Below, in pieces: positions 26,502-34,680 of a DNA stretch of 64,000 nt. The notes beneath the pieces were generated by a model, which saw only the letters and a list, made by a program, of their open reading frames with translations, was not told where the DNA came from and did no database searches. Within the stretch, counting starts at the first letter, position 1. The number at the start of each line of letters is the position of its first letter. Source of the stretch: ANME-2 cluster archaeon (GTDB lineage: Archaea; Halobacteriota; Methanosarcinia; Methanosarcinales; Methanocomedenaceae); contig JAAXOC010000044.1 of assembly GCA_014237145.1 (NCBI GenBank), positions 1-64,000 of the forward strand, in the 5' to 3' direction. A program made the translations under genes and the position numbers.

Positions 26502-27673
26502 ATAGTGAAGGCATGGATAAGATCCCCCGTTCAATCACTGATAATTACTCTGGGGAAATTGTCGAAGAAAGGATTAACTGGCTAAAGAAAAAGACGGAAC
26601 TTGAACTTTCATGCATAACAGAATATTCTATGTCTCCACAGGATACAAGAGGTAATATTGAAAATTTTATTGGGATTGCACAGGTTCCGGTAGGCTTAGC
26701 CGGTCCCATTAAAATAAACGGAGACCATGCAAAAGATCATTTTTTTATTCCATTAGCTACAACAGAAGGTGCGCTGGTCGCAAGTTATAATAGAGGTATG
26801 AAAATCATTTCTGAGTCAGGAGGTGCAAATCCCAGACTTTTGAATGATGAAACATATATTGGAGTGATCATTGATTTTAATGACCTTTCCGAAGTTATTG
26901 AATTTTTTAACTGGATTGATGACAATTTCAATAAATTGAAAAAAGTCGCAGAATCTACCACAAAACATGGAAAACTGCGACATATTGAAAATTTTGTCCA
27001 GGGAAAACGTGCATTGTTAAATTTCTATTATACAACCGGGGATGCAAGTGGTTTAAATATGATTACAGTTGCAACAAAAGCTGTAATAGATATCATTATG
27101 AAAAAGACAAAAGCCCAAAAATACATCCTGCCTGTTACTTTTAATGATAAAAAATCCACGTCAATGAATGTCATAAAAGGCAGAGGAAAAAAAGTCTCAG
27201 CAGATGTAGTAATCCCAAGAAAGATGGTAGAAAAAGCATTACGAACGACTCCGGAAGAGATGTCTCATAGTTGCTACTCCAATTATCTTATGGCAGGTGC
27301 AACCATTGGAACTTTAACATATAACCATCATTTTTCGAACGGGCTTGCAGCCCTTTTTATTGCATGTGGTCAGGATGTGGCTTATGTTGCCGAATCATCA
27401 GTTGGTTCCACAATAATGGACACAACAGGAGACGGGGACCTTTATGTAAGTGTCAATTTACCTGATCTGATAATAGCTACTGTGGGGGGAGGCACTGGTC
27501 TTGGAACCTCAAAAGAATATCTGGAATTGATTGGATGTTATGGAACCGGAAAAGTTAATAAATTTGCAGAGATAATTGCGGCAGTTTTATTGTCAGGTGA
27601 AATTTCCATATGGGGTTCAATAGTCTCAGGAGAATTTACACAGGCACATGACAGATATGGAAGAAATAGGTAG
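26495..27673 (+). CDS. Divergent HMG-CoA reductase homologue
   Basis: A 392-residue class I HMG-CoA reductase-fold protein. The family segments ENFIGIAQVPVGLAGP (57-71), ATTEGALVASYNRG (88-101), NDKKSTSMN (217-225), ACGQD (290-294) and the C-terminal HDRYGRNR are there, so the catalytic set E91, K219, D294 and H385 is intact. However, DAMGMN of canonical enzymes is DASGLN (183-188) and the MTRxP loop is absent. This points to a paralogue reducing another CoA thioester, although a diverged mevalonate-pathway enzyme cannot be excluded. It is translationally coupled to the acyl-CoA ligase and AT-rich like it. Confidence 0.8.
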   Translation: MLNSEGMDKIPRSITDNYSGEIVEERINWLKKKTELELSCITEYSMSPQDTRGNIENFIGIAQVPVGLAGPIKINGDHAKDHFFIPLATTEGALVASYNRGMKIISESGGANPRLLNDETYIGVIIDFNDLSEVIEFFNWIDDNFNKLKKVAESTTKHGKLRHIENFVQGKRALLNFYYTTGDASGLNMITVATKAVIDIIMKKTKAQKYILPVTFNDKKSTSMNVIKGRGKKVSADVVIPRKMVEKALRTTPEEMSHSCYSNYLMAGATIGTLTYNHHFSNGLAALFIACGQDVAYVAESSVGSTIMDTTGDGDLYVSVNLPDLIIATVGGGTGLGTSKEYLELIGCYGTGKVNKFAEIIAAVLLSGEISIWGSIVSGEFTQAHDRYGRNR

Positions 27674-27878
27674 TGTACTACTTTATGTCTGGCATTTTAA
27701 TTTTAAAAAGTGACGTTCCCAGGGATTTTGCTAACACTCAAATCCGGGGCATCTCGAGGGTGCATAAGAAGAAATAGGTTTATGTTTTTTATATAATTGG
27801 AATTCTTCATATCAAGTTACGATAAATTAATAATCGATAAATAGAAATACTATATAGATTAGAGTTGTTGAAGTTATT

Positions 27879-28622
27879 ATGAATTCTACAGATGAGATAT
27901 TTACTAATCCACCACTTCACGAAGTAGCTTTTGAAGTTCGATTTCCACATTTATTTTACCTGAATCAAAGAATTGGAGAATTTCAATTAGAAATAATGGA
28001 TGATTTTCCTAAATCTTCACAAATTTTTGAACAAGCATTTGCCATTGATGAGAAGGGGGTTACAGTTAAAGATAATGAAAACCCAATACCAAGTTGGCAT
28101 TTTGAAAATGAGTCAGGGAAAACTAAAATTACTGTTCATTCAAATAAATTAAATATCATTTCCAATGAATATAAATCATATAATCATCCTTCTGAAAAAA
28201 AATTTAGGGATATTATAGAACAAATAGTTACACTTTTTATTAAACAGGTTCCTATTAAAAATTTTACGAGACTTGGTATAAGATATATAGATTATTGCCC
28301 ATTGGAAAAATTAGAAAATGAATACTTTAAAAATTTTTACACACCTCTTTTTGACATTGACAGATATAAATTGGAAGATATTCTAGAAAATAGAATGTTA
28401 TTTAGAGTAAGAAAAAATGATTATCAGCTCTTACTTCAATCTGCTATTAGGGAAATTGATGACTCTTACAAATATATTATAGATTTTGATGGTTATGCCA
28501 TCAATGTTGAAGCGAGTAATTTCATAAATGTTACTGATGATTTAAAACGTCTAATAAAAAAGGAATTTCTTTCTAATATTACTGAGAACTTTAAAGAATA
28601 TATGAGAAGGACAAATGAATAA
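27879..28622 (+). CDS. TIGR04255 family protein
   Basis: A 247-residue protein with the family's N-terminal NPPLHEVAFEVRF and the central RLGIRYIDYCPL motif, and a C-terminal Phe-rich helix (NITENFKEYM). TIGR04255 proteins are scattered among bacteria and archaea without known function, often beside other uncharacterised small genes. Here it overlaps the next gene by 8 bp in a three-gene AT-rich unit. A defence or toxin-antitoxin-like role is only inferred from the distribution and context. Confidence 0.7.
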   Translation: MNSTDEIFTNPPLHEVAFEVRFPHLFYLNQRIGEFQLEIMDDFPKSSQIFEQAFAIDEKGVTVKDNENPIPSWHFENESGKTKITVHSNKLNIISNEYKSYNHPSEKKFRDIIEQIVTLFIKQVPIKNFTRLGIRYIDYCPLEKLENEYFKNFYTPLFDIDRYKLEDILENRMLFRVRKNDYQLLLQSAIREIDDSYKYIIDFDGYAINVEASNFINVTDDLKRLIKKEFLSNITENFKEYMRRTNE

Positions 28623-28941
28623 GATAAAGAATATCACGGCTAGTTTAATTGTTGAATCTGAAAATACTTCTGATATTGATTCAACGGGGGGGAGTATATT
28701 ATTTCAAAATTCAGAAAAAAAAGAGTTTGAGGATGATATAGGGGTTGGTTTTGAAGAAATAGAAGGATTACACATTCAATATTTAGAATTCGGAAAATAC
28801 AAAATCGGTTTAATTGAAAATGATAATCATGAAGTTGTGGGCATTAAGAGTGTCGAAATAATTAAAAAATTGTATTCTGATGAACAAATAAGCAAAAGAT
28901 ATAATTATTGGGATGTTGAAAAATATTATGAGGATGATTAA
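28615..28941 (+). CDS. Small acidic protein of the TIGR04255 unit
   Basis: A 108-residue protein, acidic, with no membrane segment and no recognised motif. It overlaps the TIGR04255 gene by 8 bp and precedes the 197-residue gene by 12 bp, so it is almost certainly part of the same transcript. Its size and charge would suit an antitoxin or adaptor, which is a guess. Confidence 0.6.
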   Translation: MNKIKNITASLIVESENTSDIDSTGGSILFQNSEKKEFEDDIGVGFEEIEGLHIQYLEFGKYKIGLIENDNHEVVGIKSVEIIKKLYSDEQISKRYNYWDVEKYYEDD

Positions 28942-28953
28942 ACGGTTTTTACT

Positions 28954-29547
28954 ATGTTCTATAAAGTCCATCTCGATCAAATTATTAGACAAGGAGATAT
29001 CATTAAAGGATTGATTAGTCCTGGTGTGATTACTTATAAATTTCTTGATATTGATAATTTTGATCATCCAGATCCTTCTTTTTCTATTGATGTTCGATTT
29101 AATCTAGTTGCAGTGATTACACCGTGTTGTACAATTCAGAAAGCAGATTACATATCATTATGTCCTTTAAATCCACTTTTAAAATCTATTAACAAAAATC
29201 CATATTTAATTGAAGATCCTACTAGATTGAATCTAAAAGTGAAACCAGAAAATTGTGTACCCCCGGATGTTTGGAAAGATAAGTTACCTCCTGATGAAAA
29301 ACAAAGAAGAATTGAATTGGGATCTTCATATATTTATTTTCAATATTTTGTTCTTGAAAAACATAATGGCATTATTAACAATGACATGATGATTGATTTT
29401 AATAACATTTTTAATATAAGAAGAAAAGACTTAGGTAACAACAATGAAAAAATGTTGCCTTCAAAGTTACTCCAATTGAGTGACGAAACAAGAGAAATGT
29501 TGCGCCATAAATTAAGTGCCTATTATTTAAGAGTGCCTGAAGAATAA
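28954..29547 (+). CDS. Third protein of the TIGR04255 unit, unknown
   Basis: A 197-residue protein. The strand LVAVITPCCTIQKADYISLCPL (about 50-71) has a hydrophobic beta strand ending in a CC pair with a nearby Cys, a pattern seen in small proteins annotated as hypothetical next to TIGR04255. The rest is Asn/Lys-rich with a C-terminal helix. No family is named with confidence. Followed by a copy of the dispersed repeat. Confidence 0.6.
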   Translation: MFYKVHLDQIIRQGDIIKGLISPGVITYKFLDIDNFDHPDPSFSIDVRFNLVAVITPCCTIQKADYISLCPLNPLLKSINKNPYLIEDPTRLNLKVKPENCVPPDVWKDKLPPDEKQRRIELGSSYIYFQYFVLEKHNGIINNDMMIDFNNIFNIRRKDLGNNNEKMLPSKLLQLSDETREMLRHKLSAYYLRVPEE

Positions 29548-29633
29548 TAATCCTCACGTTTAAAAATGTAATTTATAAACTCTTAATTATTTTTTAAATT
29601 CTAATGTAGAAGGATGCGCATGTTTGGCCATTT

Positions 29634-29700
29634 TGCAGTCACCGGTATACCCCGGACAAGATGTAACGCAGCCTGTATAGCGATTTTTCAGGTGTAATAG
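29634..29700 (+). repeat. Dispersed intergenic repeat, copy B
   Basis: Shares CGGTATACCCCGGA, GCCTGTATA and GCG-x-TTTTTCAGG with copy A at 1293-1360, by eye about three quarters identical over 65 bp. It lies 87 bp after the TIGR04255 unit and a few bp from the 3' end of the pilin gene. Confidence 0.5.
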
Positions 29701-29704
29701 TATA

Positions 29705-30223
29705 TCAAACCCGATGCTCAGGTGATGAAATTATCGCTCCCGAGGGGCGGTGATAGATGGTAACCTTGAGGAGGTCGCCGGAGTTTAGTTCCCGATTTGT
29801 GGTCTTTGCAATGTTGAAATCGCCCAGGTCACCCGGGTCCCATATGTTATCATAATCATAATTTGCCGTGGCCCCTGATAATTTATGAAGCACTCCGCCA
29901 AGAGCGCCATAGAAACCAGTTGTGCTCCCCACCACAGGAAGGTCCTCCAGATTATTATCCAGCGTTTCCCCGTTTACACTAATAAAAATACTGATCTCTG
30001 TTACATCAAAAGAATTACCGCCCCTGTGCACCAGCACCACTTCCTGATTGTTGGACAGATCCACACTCTTGATATCAATATTCGCGATCACCGGTTGCTT
30101 GAGCTCGTAGACATTGACCACAGTATAAGCAATGGCTGAAGCCGCCACTACTATTGCCGTGATCAGGATAACTCCTATTACTTCCGACATTCCACTGTCA
30201 TTGCTAATACTCTTGTAAGTCAT
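29705..30223 (-). CDS. Type IV pilin-like protein
   Basis: A 172-residue secreted protein. The N-terminus MTYKSISNDSG followed by MSEVIGVILITAIVVAASAIAYTVV is a class III signal: cleavage by prepilin peptidase after Gly11, then the hydrophobic helix that packs the pilus core. The rest is a beta-rich head domain as in archaeal DUF1628-type pilins. It follows the sulfatase-like gene by 31 bp on the same strand, so both surface proteins may be made together. Confidence 0.8.
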   Translation of the reverse strand: MTYKSISNDSGMSEVIGVILITAIVVAASAIAYTVVNVYELKQPVIANIDIKSVDLSNNQEVVLVHRGGNSFDVTEISIFISVNGETLDNNLEDLPVVGSTTGFYGALGGVLHKLSGATANYDYDNIWDPGDLGDFNIAKTTNRELNSGDLLKVTIYHRPSGAIISSPEHRV

Positions 30224-30254
30224 TCATGTTCCCACACAAATTCTTTTTCAGGTT

Positions 30255-31676
30255 CTAATCCCTGATCCTGTTGATCAACAGCAATCCCCCAATAATAACA
30301 ATAAATATCATGACTGAAGCAACAGACCTCCTCGTTGTCCTGCCATCCCACACTATTGTATCACCATTGGAAACCACCGTATCAAACCTCATCAGGCGGT
30401 CCACGTCCAGATGCACTGACTGTTCCAGTATATCCTTCCCGTTAAAAACCCTGACAATATAATTGGTTTTTGGTTTTAATCCGGTAAAAATATACATGAT
30501 ATCCCCGGACCCACCAGACACCACTTCAGAACCCTGGATCACCTCCACATCAGATTCACTGTTAACACTGACCCGCAAATCAGCATAATCCTTAACCGGA
30601 ATTGCCTCCCCGTCAGAATATCTCAGTTGAGCAGGTATATCTAGAATGGAAAGCAAGGTCGGTGCCAGATCCTCCTGGCCGTACCTTCCCTGATCCATAC
30701 CAGGAGCCACATTGGGAGAGATGATCAATAGCGGTACAGTAACAGCTTCACTTGAATAGTAATCCTCTGACGCATGTCCACCCCTGGACGATTCCGGAGT
30801 CTTGAAAGCCATACCATGGTCGGCAGTGATAATTAGTGCAGTATTACTATCCCGGGCAGCACTATACAAAGGTTCCAACTTGCTATCCACACCCTCAATA
30901 GAGCCAATATACCCATCCACACCATTGTAGTGCCCGGCGCTGTCCACCACCCCCACATTAATGGTAAGGATATACTTCATATCAGGATGCTGCCGGGCCA
31001 TAAGTGTTACAATATCCCTTGAAGCATCCAGTTCCCAGTCCGAATATGCAATATAGCTATCCAGCCCATCAGTCCCTTCTAAATATCCAGGCAGTTCCTG
31101 TTTCTGGAATTCAAGTTCCCTGACAATATCCTCGGGTACGGTCGCATCATTTACCTGCACATGTAGATATGGAGTTGATATTGAATTGGATGGGCTGTAG
31201 AGGATAATATTCTGTTCATTACACATTCCGGAAAAATCACCCATGTGCATGATGGCAATACAAAGGAAGCCTTCGTTTTTGAGCACATCGTAGATGGTAG
31301 CATCATCAAGTTCTACCATTTCCTGTTCTGCCCCGGAAAAACCTGTGATGATAACTGAATGGGCAGGTCCGGTACTGGGAGTCGGGACTATGATCTGGGG
31401 CAGTAGTATTCCGTCACTGATCATATTCTTAAAAAAAGGCACATCAGCGGAATCTACCGGATCACCATTGAGTGCCAGCGGGGTACTTCCCGGAGTAACA
31501 TACGCTGACCCCATACCATCAACGATCAGCAGGACAATATTCTGCGGCGGGTTGGTCTCCCCCACCTCGATAGTGGTCTGGGCCCCAGTTAAGGATATGG
31601 AAAATGATACCCAGAGAATAAAAAATGCTAACAGCCCGTACCGACATATTCCTGACCCTGATATCATTTTCATCAC
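30255..31676 (-). CDS. Membrane-anchored sulfatase / alkaline phosphatase superfamily protein
   Basis: A 473-residue exported protein: a signal peptide or N-terminal anchor (about 10-32), the metal-binding NIVLLIVDGMGS (about 46-57) with the first Asp, TADHGMAF with the Asp-His pair and a later GGHA His, then a beta-sandwich region and a C-terminal membrane helix (about 450-468). This is the alkaline-phosphatase-like metalloenzyme fold; substrate (phosphodiester, phospho-glycan or sulfate) cannot be told. The active site would face outside the cell. Confidence 0.8.
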   Translation of the reverse strand: MMKMISGSGICRYGLLAFFILWVSFSISLTGAQTTIEVGETNPPQNIVLLIVDGMGSAYVTPGSTPLALNGDPVDSADVPFFKNMISDGILLPQIIVPTPSTGPAHSVIITGFSGAEQEMVELDDATIYDVLKNEGFLCIAIMHMGDFSGMCNEQNIILYSPSNSISTPYLHVQVNDATVPEDIVRELEFQKQELPGYLEGTDGLDSYIAYSDWELDASRDIVTLMARQHPDMKYILTINVGVVDSAGHYNGVDGYIGSIEGVDSKLEPLYSAARDSNTALIITADHGMAFKTPESSRGGHASEDYYSSEAVTVPLLIISPNVAPGMDQGRYGQEDLAPTLLSILDIPAQLRYSDGEAIPVKDYADLRVSVNSESDVEVIQGSEVVSGGSGDIMYIFTGLKPKTNYIVRVFNGKDILEQSVHLDVDRLMRFDTVVSNGDTIVWDGRTTRRSVASVMIFIVIIGGLLLINRIRD

Positions 31677-31752
31677 TAAGAGAACCGAAGTCCTTCAATT
31701 TTATTTGTGGATTTCCCTGGGTCAATTTTAGTAAAAGGTTCTGCTATAAGAT

Positions 31753-33210
31753 TTACCCTTTTGCTACCCCGATGGGTTTAACCCTTACCACCTTGCGGGC
31801 AATATTCAATTCATGTACCACGTTGACCACTTCGCTGCTGGATTTGTATACTTCCGGTGCTTCCTCTGCCAGCATGGACGGGTGGGTGGCCTTAACCGTG
31901 ATACCCTTATCTGCCAGCTGTTTCTCAAGCACTTCGCCCCTGAATTTCCGCTTTGCTTCACCCCTGCCCATGACCCTGCCCGCTCCATGACAGGCAGACC
32001 CGAAGGTCAGTTCCATTGCCCGCTCACCGCCATGCAGGATATATGACGGCGTGCCCATGCTGCCAGGAATGAGTACGGGCTGGCCTACTGACCTGTACGC
32101 TTGTGGAATGTCTGTGTGCCCGGCAGGGAAGGCCCTTGTGGCACCTTTCCGGTGCACATAGACCGACTTCTTTTCACCGTCGATCTCATGCTCTTCAAGC
32201 TTTGCCACATTGTGTGCTACGTCGTACACCAGATCCATGCCCAGTTCATCGGCATCCCTGCCAAAGACCCTCTCAAAGGTTTCCCTGACCCAGTGGGTGA
32301 TGACCTGGCGATTGGCCCATGCATAGTTGGCACCGGCAGCCATGGCCTTGAAATAGTCCTGCCCCTCCCTGCTGTCGGCAGGCGCACATGCCAGCTGCTT
32401 GTCAGGCAGATCGATGCCGTATTTCCTGGATGCCTGCTCCATGATCCGCAGGTAATCAGTACATATCTGGTGGCCTGCGCCCCTGGAACCACAGTGGATC
32501 ATGATAGTGATCGTCCCTTCCTTGATCCCGTATGCTTTTGCAATTTCAGGGTCGTATATCTTATCCACTTCCTGTACCTCAAGGAAATGGTTGCCGCTGC
32601 CCAGTGTACCGAACTGGGGCTTGCCACGCTTGCGGGCCTTATCTCCCACTTTCAGGGGATCAGCCGCATCCATGAACCCGCCGTCCTCGCAATGTTCGAT
32701 ATCAGCCTCTACTCCATAACCGCTCTCTACCGCCCAGCGTGCGCCGTAGTTGAAGGCATCGTCCAGTTCGCTGCCGGACACTCTCAGCCTGCTCTTCGAG
32801 CCCACACCCGAGGGGACGGCCTTGAACAGCTCGTCCATCAATTCACTGATGCGCGGCCTGACCTCGCTTGCCTCCATGTCGGTCCTGATGATACGCACCC
32901 CGCAATTGATATCGAACCCCACGCCGCCTGGAGAGATGATCCCCTCATGTGCATCGAAGGCGGCTACACCGCCAATGGGGAAGCCGTAGCCAAAGTGGGC
33001 ATCGGGCATTGCCATTGAATACTTCCAGATACCAGGGAGCATTGCCACGTTGGCGGTCTGGCGCAACGTGTTCACTTCAAGGTCGTGCATGAGTTTATCT
33101 GACACGAATATACGGCCAGGGACCCTCATGCCTTCCTGGAAGTCAGTAGGGATCTCAAAGATGTTCTCTTTCACCTTTCGTACCAGTTCCTTTGCCTGCT
33201 GCTGTGTCAT
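31753..33210 (-). CDS. rtcB: RNA-splicing ligase RtcB
   Basis: A 485-residue GTP- and metal-dependent ligase that joins 2',3'-cyclic phosphate and 5'-OH RNA ends, including tRNA exons after intron removal. MPDAHFGYGFPIGGVAAF, GGVGFDINCGVR (with the metal Cys), GSGNHFLEVQ, HCGSRGAGHQ and the C-terminal SCHGAGRVMGR with the guanylated His are present. There is no intein, although many archaeal rtcB genes carry one. It lies 72 bp after the archease gene on the same strand. The intron-bearing tRNA-Ala in this window is a likely substrate. Confidence 0.96.
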   Translation of the reverse strand: MTQQQAKELVRKVKENIFEIPTDFQEGMRVPGRIFVSDKLMHDLEVNTLRQTANVAMLPGIWKYSMAMPDAHFGYGFPIGGVAAFDAHEGIISPGGVGFDINCGVRIIRTDMEASEVRPRISELMDELFKAVPSGVGSKSRLRVSGSELDDAFNYGARWAVESGYGVEADIEHCEDGGFMDAADPLKVGDKARKRGKPQFGTLGSGNHFLEVQEVDKIYDPEIAKAYGIKEGTITIMIHCGSRGAGHQICTDYLRIMEQASRKYGIDLPDKQLACAPADSREGQDYFKAMAAGANYAWANRQVITHWVRETFERVFGRDADELGMDLVYDVAHNVAKLEEHEIDGEKKSVYVHRKGATRAFPAGHTDIPQAYRSVGQPVLIPGSMGTPSYILHGGERAMELTFGSACHGAGRVMGRGEAKRKFRGEVLEKQLADKGITVKATHPSMLAEEAPEVYKSSSEVVNVVHELNIARKVVRVKPIGVAKG

Positions 33211-33282
33211 ATTCGATAATTCTCTGTTGTATGATATTACCCTAACGGTCGGTTTGTATCCTACTGTATATACTGTACATAT

Positions 33283-33717
33283 TCACGTATCAACTATAAC
33301 GTGTGCGCTGTACCCATCCTTCTCTTTTGTGATTTCCAACTGGTGGTAAGTGACAGCCTTTACCTCAGTTTCAAAACTGTGACGCTCCTGGTCTAAGTTC
33401 TCGCCAGAAGCCTGTCCGTGCAGGATATAACTGCCGTCGGCCTTTTCAATGGAATCCACCCGGAACTGGCCGAATACGATTTCCTCCACCTCGAACAGGT
33501 ACAGCAGTTCAGACAGGTAGTCGTACAGCAGGTTCTCAAGCCCTTCAGATTCCAGTTTAATATCCACTGAGTGTTCGGGATCCAGTGCAGCAGTATCAAT
33601 GATAACATGGAACATGGCATGGGCTGCCTGCTCAAAGACTTCTTCCAGGGTGGCGCCGTATGCCATGAACCTGACATCTGCAGGGTGGGGAAGGTATTCG
33701 TAGCCGGGAATGTTCAT
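33283..33717 (-). CDS. Archease, RtcB cofactor
   Basis: A 144-residue protein that speeds guanylation of RtcB and allows multiple turnovers. YEYLPHPADVRFMAYG (6-21) holds the conserved Asp of the metal site, and the C-terminal EVKAVTYHQLEI strand is the family signature. Same strand and directly upstream of rtcB, the commonest arrangement in archaea. Confidence 0.93.
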   Translation of the reverse strand: MNIPGYEYLPHPADVRFMAYGATLEEVFEQAAHAMFHVIIDTAALDPEHSVDIKLESEGLENLLYDYLSELLYLFEVEEIVFGQFRVDSIEKADGSYILHGQASGENLDQERHSFETEVKAVTYHQLEITKEKDGYSAHVIVDT

Positions 33718-33785
33718 AAGGTTATATATATTTCAGACATAAGTAAAAGTGACGTTTTACTTATTGAATTTGTGTGATAATTAGG

Positions 33786-34298
33786 TCATATAGAGCTCAT
33801 TTTGTCAATAATTTTCCTTACCAACATGGCATCCAGCCTTGCACCCACTGAAATTAGCTCGTCAACGGTTGCAATTCCAAATTCTGGAGTAATAGTCCCT
33901 AATTGTACAGCATGAAAAACCATCCCCAACGTACCTGTTACCGGAATGGATAATGCCTGCGCCCCTTTACGTGCAGGCTTATCATCCAGCACTGCAATCA
34001 CATCATGCCCTGCCCCTAAAAGCTGGTGAGCTTTTGCAATAACATCTACTTCACCCCGTTTGATATCCTCACCAATGATCGAGGAAATCATTAAAGCATT
34101 TGGCACATCATCAAATGTATTCAACCAATTGTTTAACGCATTTTCCAGTGCAAGTGTTTCGGGTGTCTTTTTTCGTTTAACTTCCTCAACCACTCGTATA
34201 GGTGCAATGGATTTTCGTCCGGCCATCATAAGCAATTCCAGTTTTCCAATCTTGCCGAGCAAAATAATGGGAGATGCATTGATTACCAGATATTTCAT
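33786..34298 (-). CDS. PIN-like toxin, DUF3368 family
   Basis: A 170-residue PIN-fold protein. N-terminal YLVINASPIILLGKIGKLELL, the KRGEVDVIAKA acidic centre and VIAVLDDKPARKGAQALSIPVTGTLGML-like strand match DUF3368 proteins, which are VapC-like RNases. Asp at the first position of the usual D-x-S motif is replaced by Asn (NAS), as is common in this subfamily or a sign of lowered activity. The start overlaps the antitoxin stop (ATGA). Confidence 0.85.
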   Translation of the reverse strand: MKYLVINASPIILLGKIGKLELLMMAGRKSIAPIRVVEEVKRKKTPETLALENALNNWLNTFDDVPNALMISSIIGEDIKRGEVDVIAKAHQLLGAGHDVIAVLDDKPARKGAQALSIPVTGTLGMVFHAVQLGTITPEFGIATVDELISVGARLDAMLVRKIIDKMSSI

Positions 34299-34600
34299 CC
34301 AATATGCTCCAGCATATCAATATCCTGCAGAAAGTCATCTAATGAGTATTGGTAAAGAATCTTTCGTCTATGAGCCTCATCGATCATACTCGAAAGGCTC
34401 TTGCCAGCCAGTTCGGCTGCCTTCCACAGTGATATTTCCTCCCTCTGGTATAGCTCCAGTGCCTGTTCAATTAGTTCTTCTTCCAAGCCTTCATCAATCA
34501 CTTTTCGCAGAACCTGTGATCGGCTGGTATGCTGGAACCGGGCCAGCCAGTCCAATTTTAATACTTCATCTTCTGAAAGGCGAGTGGTTACTGTCTCCAT
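34295..34600 (-). CDS. Antitoxin of the PIN toxin, UPF0175-like
   Basis: A 101-residue protein. Residues 1-45 are a ribbon-helix-helix-like domain (TVTTRLSEDEVLKLDWLARFQHTSRSQVLRKVI) and the rest (REEISLWKAAELAGKSLSSMIDEAHRR) matches the UPF0175 helix-turn-helix type found beside DUF3368 toxins. The start at METV (34600) is preferred to the longer frame from 34651. Coupled to the toxin by a 4-bp overlap, with the antitoxin first. Confidence 0.82.
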   Translation of the reverse strand: METVTTRLSEDEVLKLDWLARFQHTSRSQVLRKVIDEGLEEELIEQALELYQREEISLWKAAELAGKSLSSMIDEAHRRKILYQYSLDDFLQDIDMLEHIG

Positions 34601-34680
34601 GTTTAATACATTTGATGTAATTGTATATATTAGTATTGACACGGATTTCAAAACTTTAAATGTTCAGAATGGGCAATTTT

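Noticed and set aside
32101-33018. 305-codon plus-strand ORF opposite rtcB
   Set aside because: It is the antisense frame of a clearly coding GC-rich gene, shows no family motif and is typical of long shadow ORFs.
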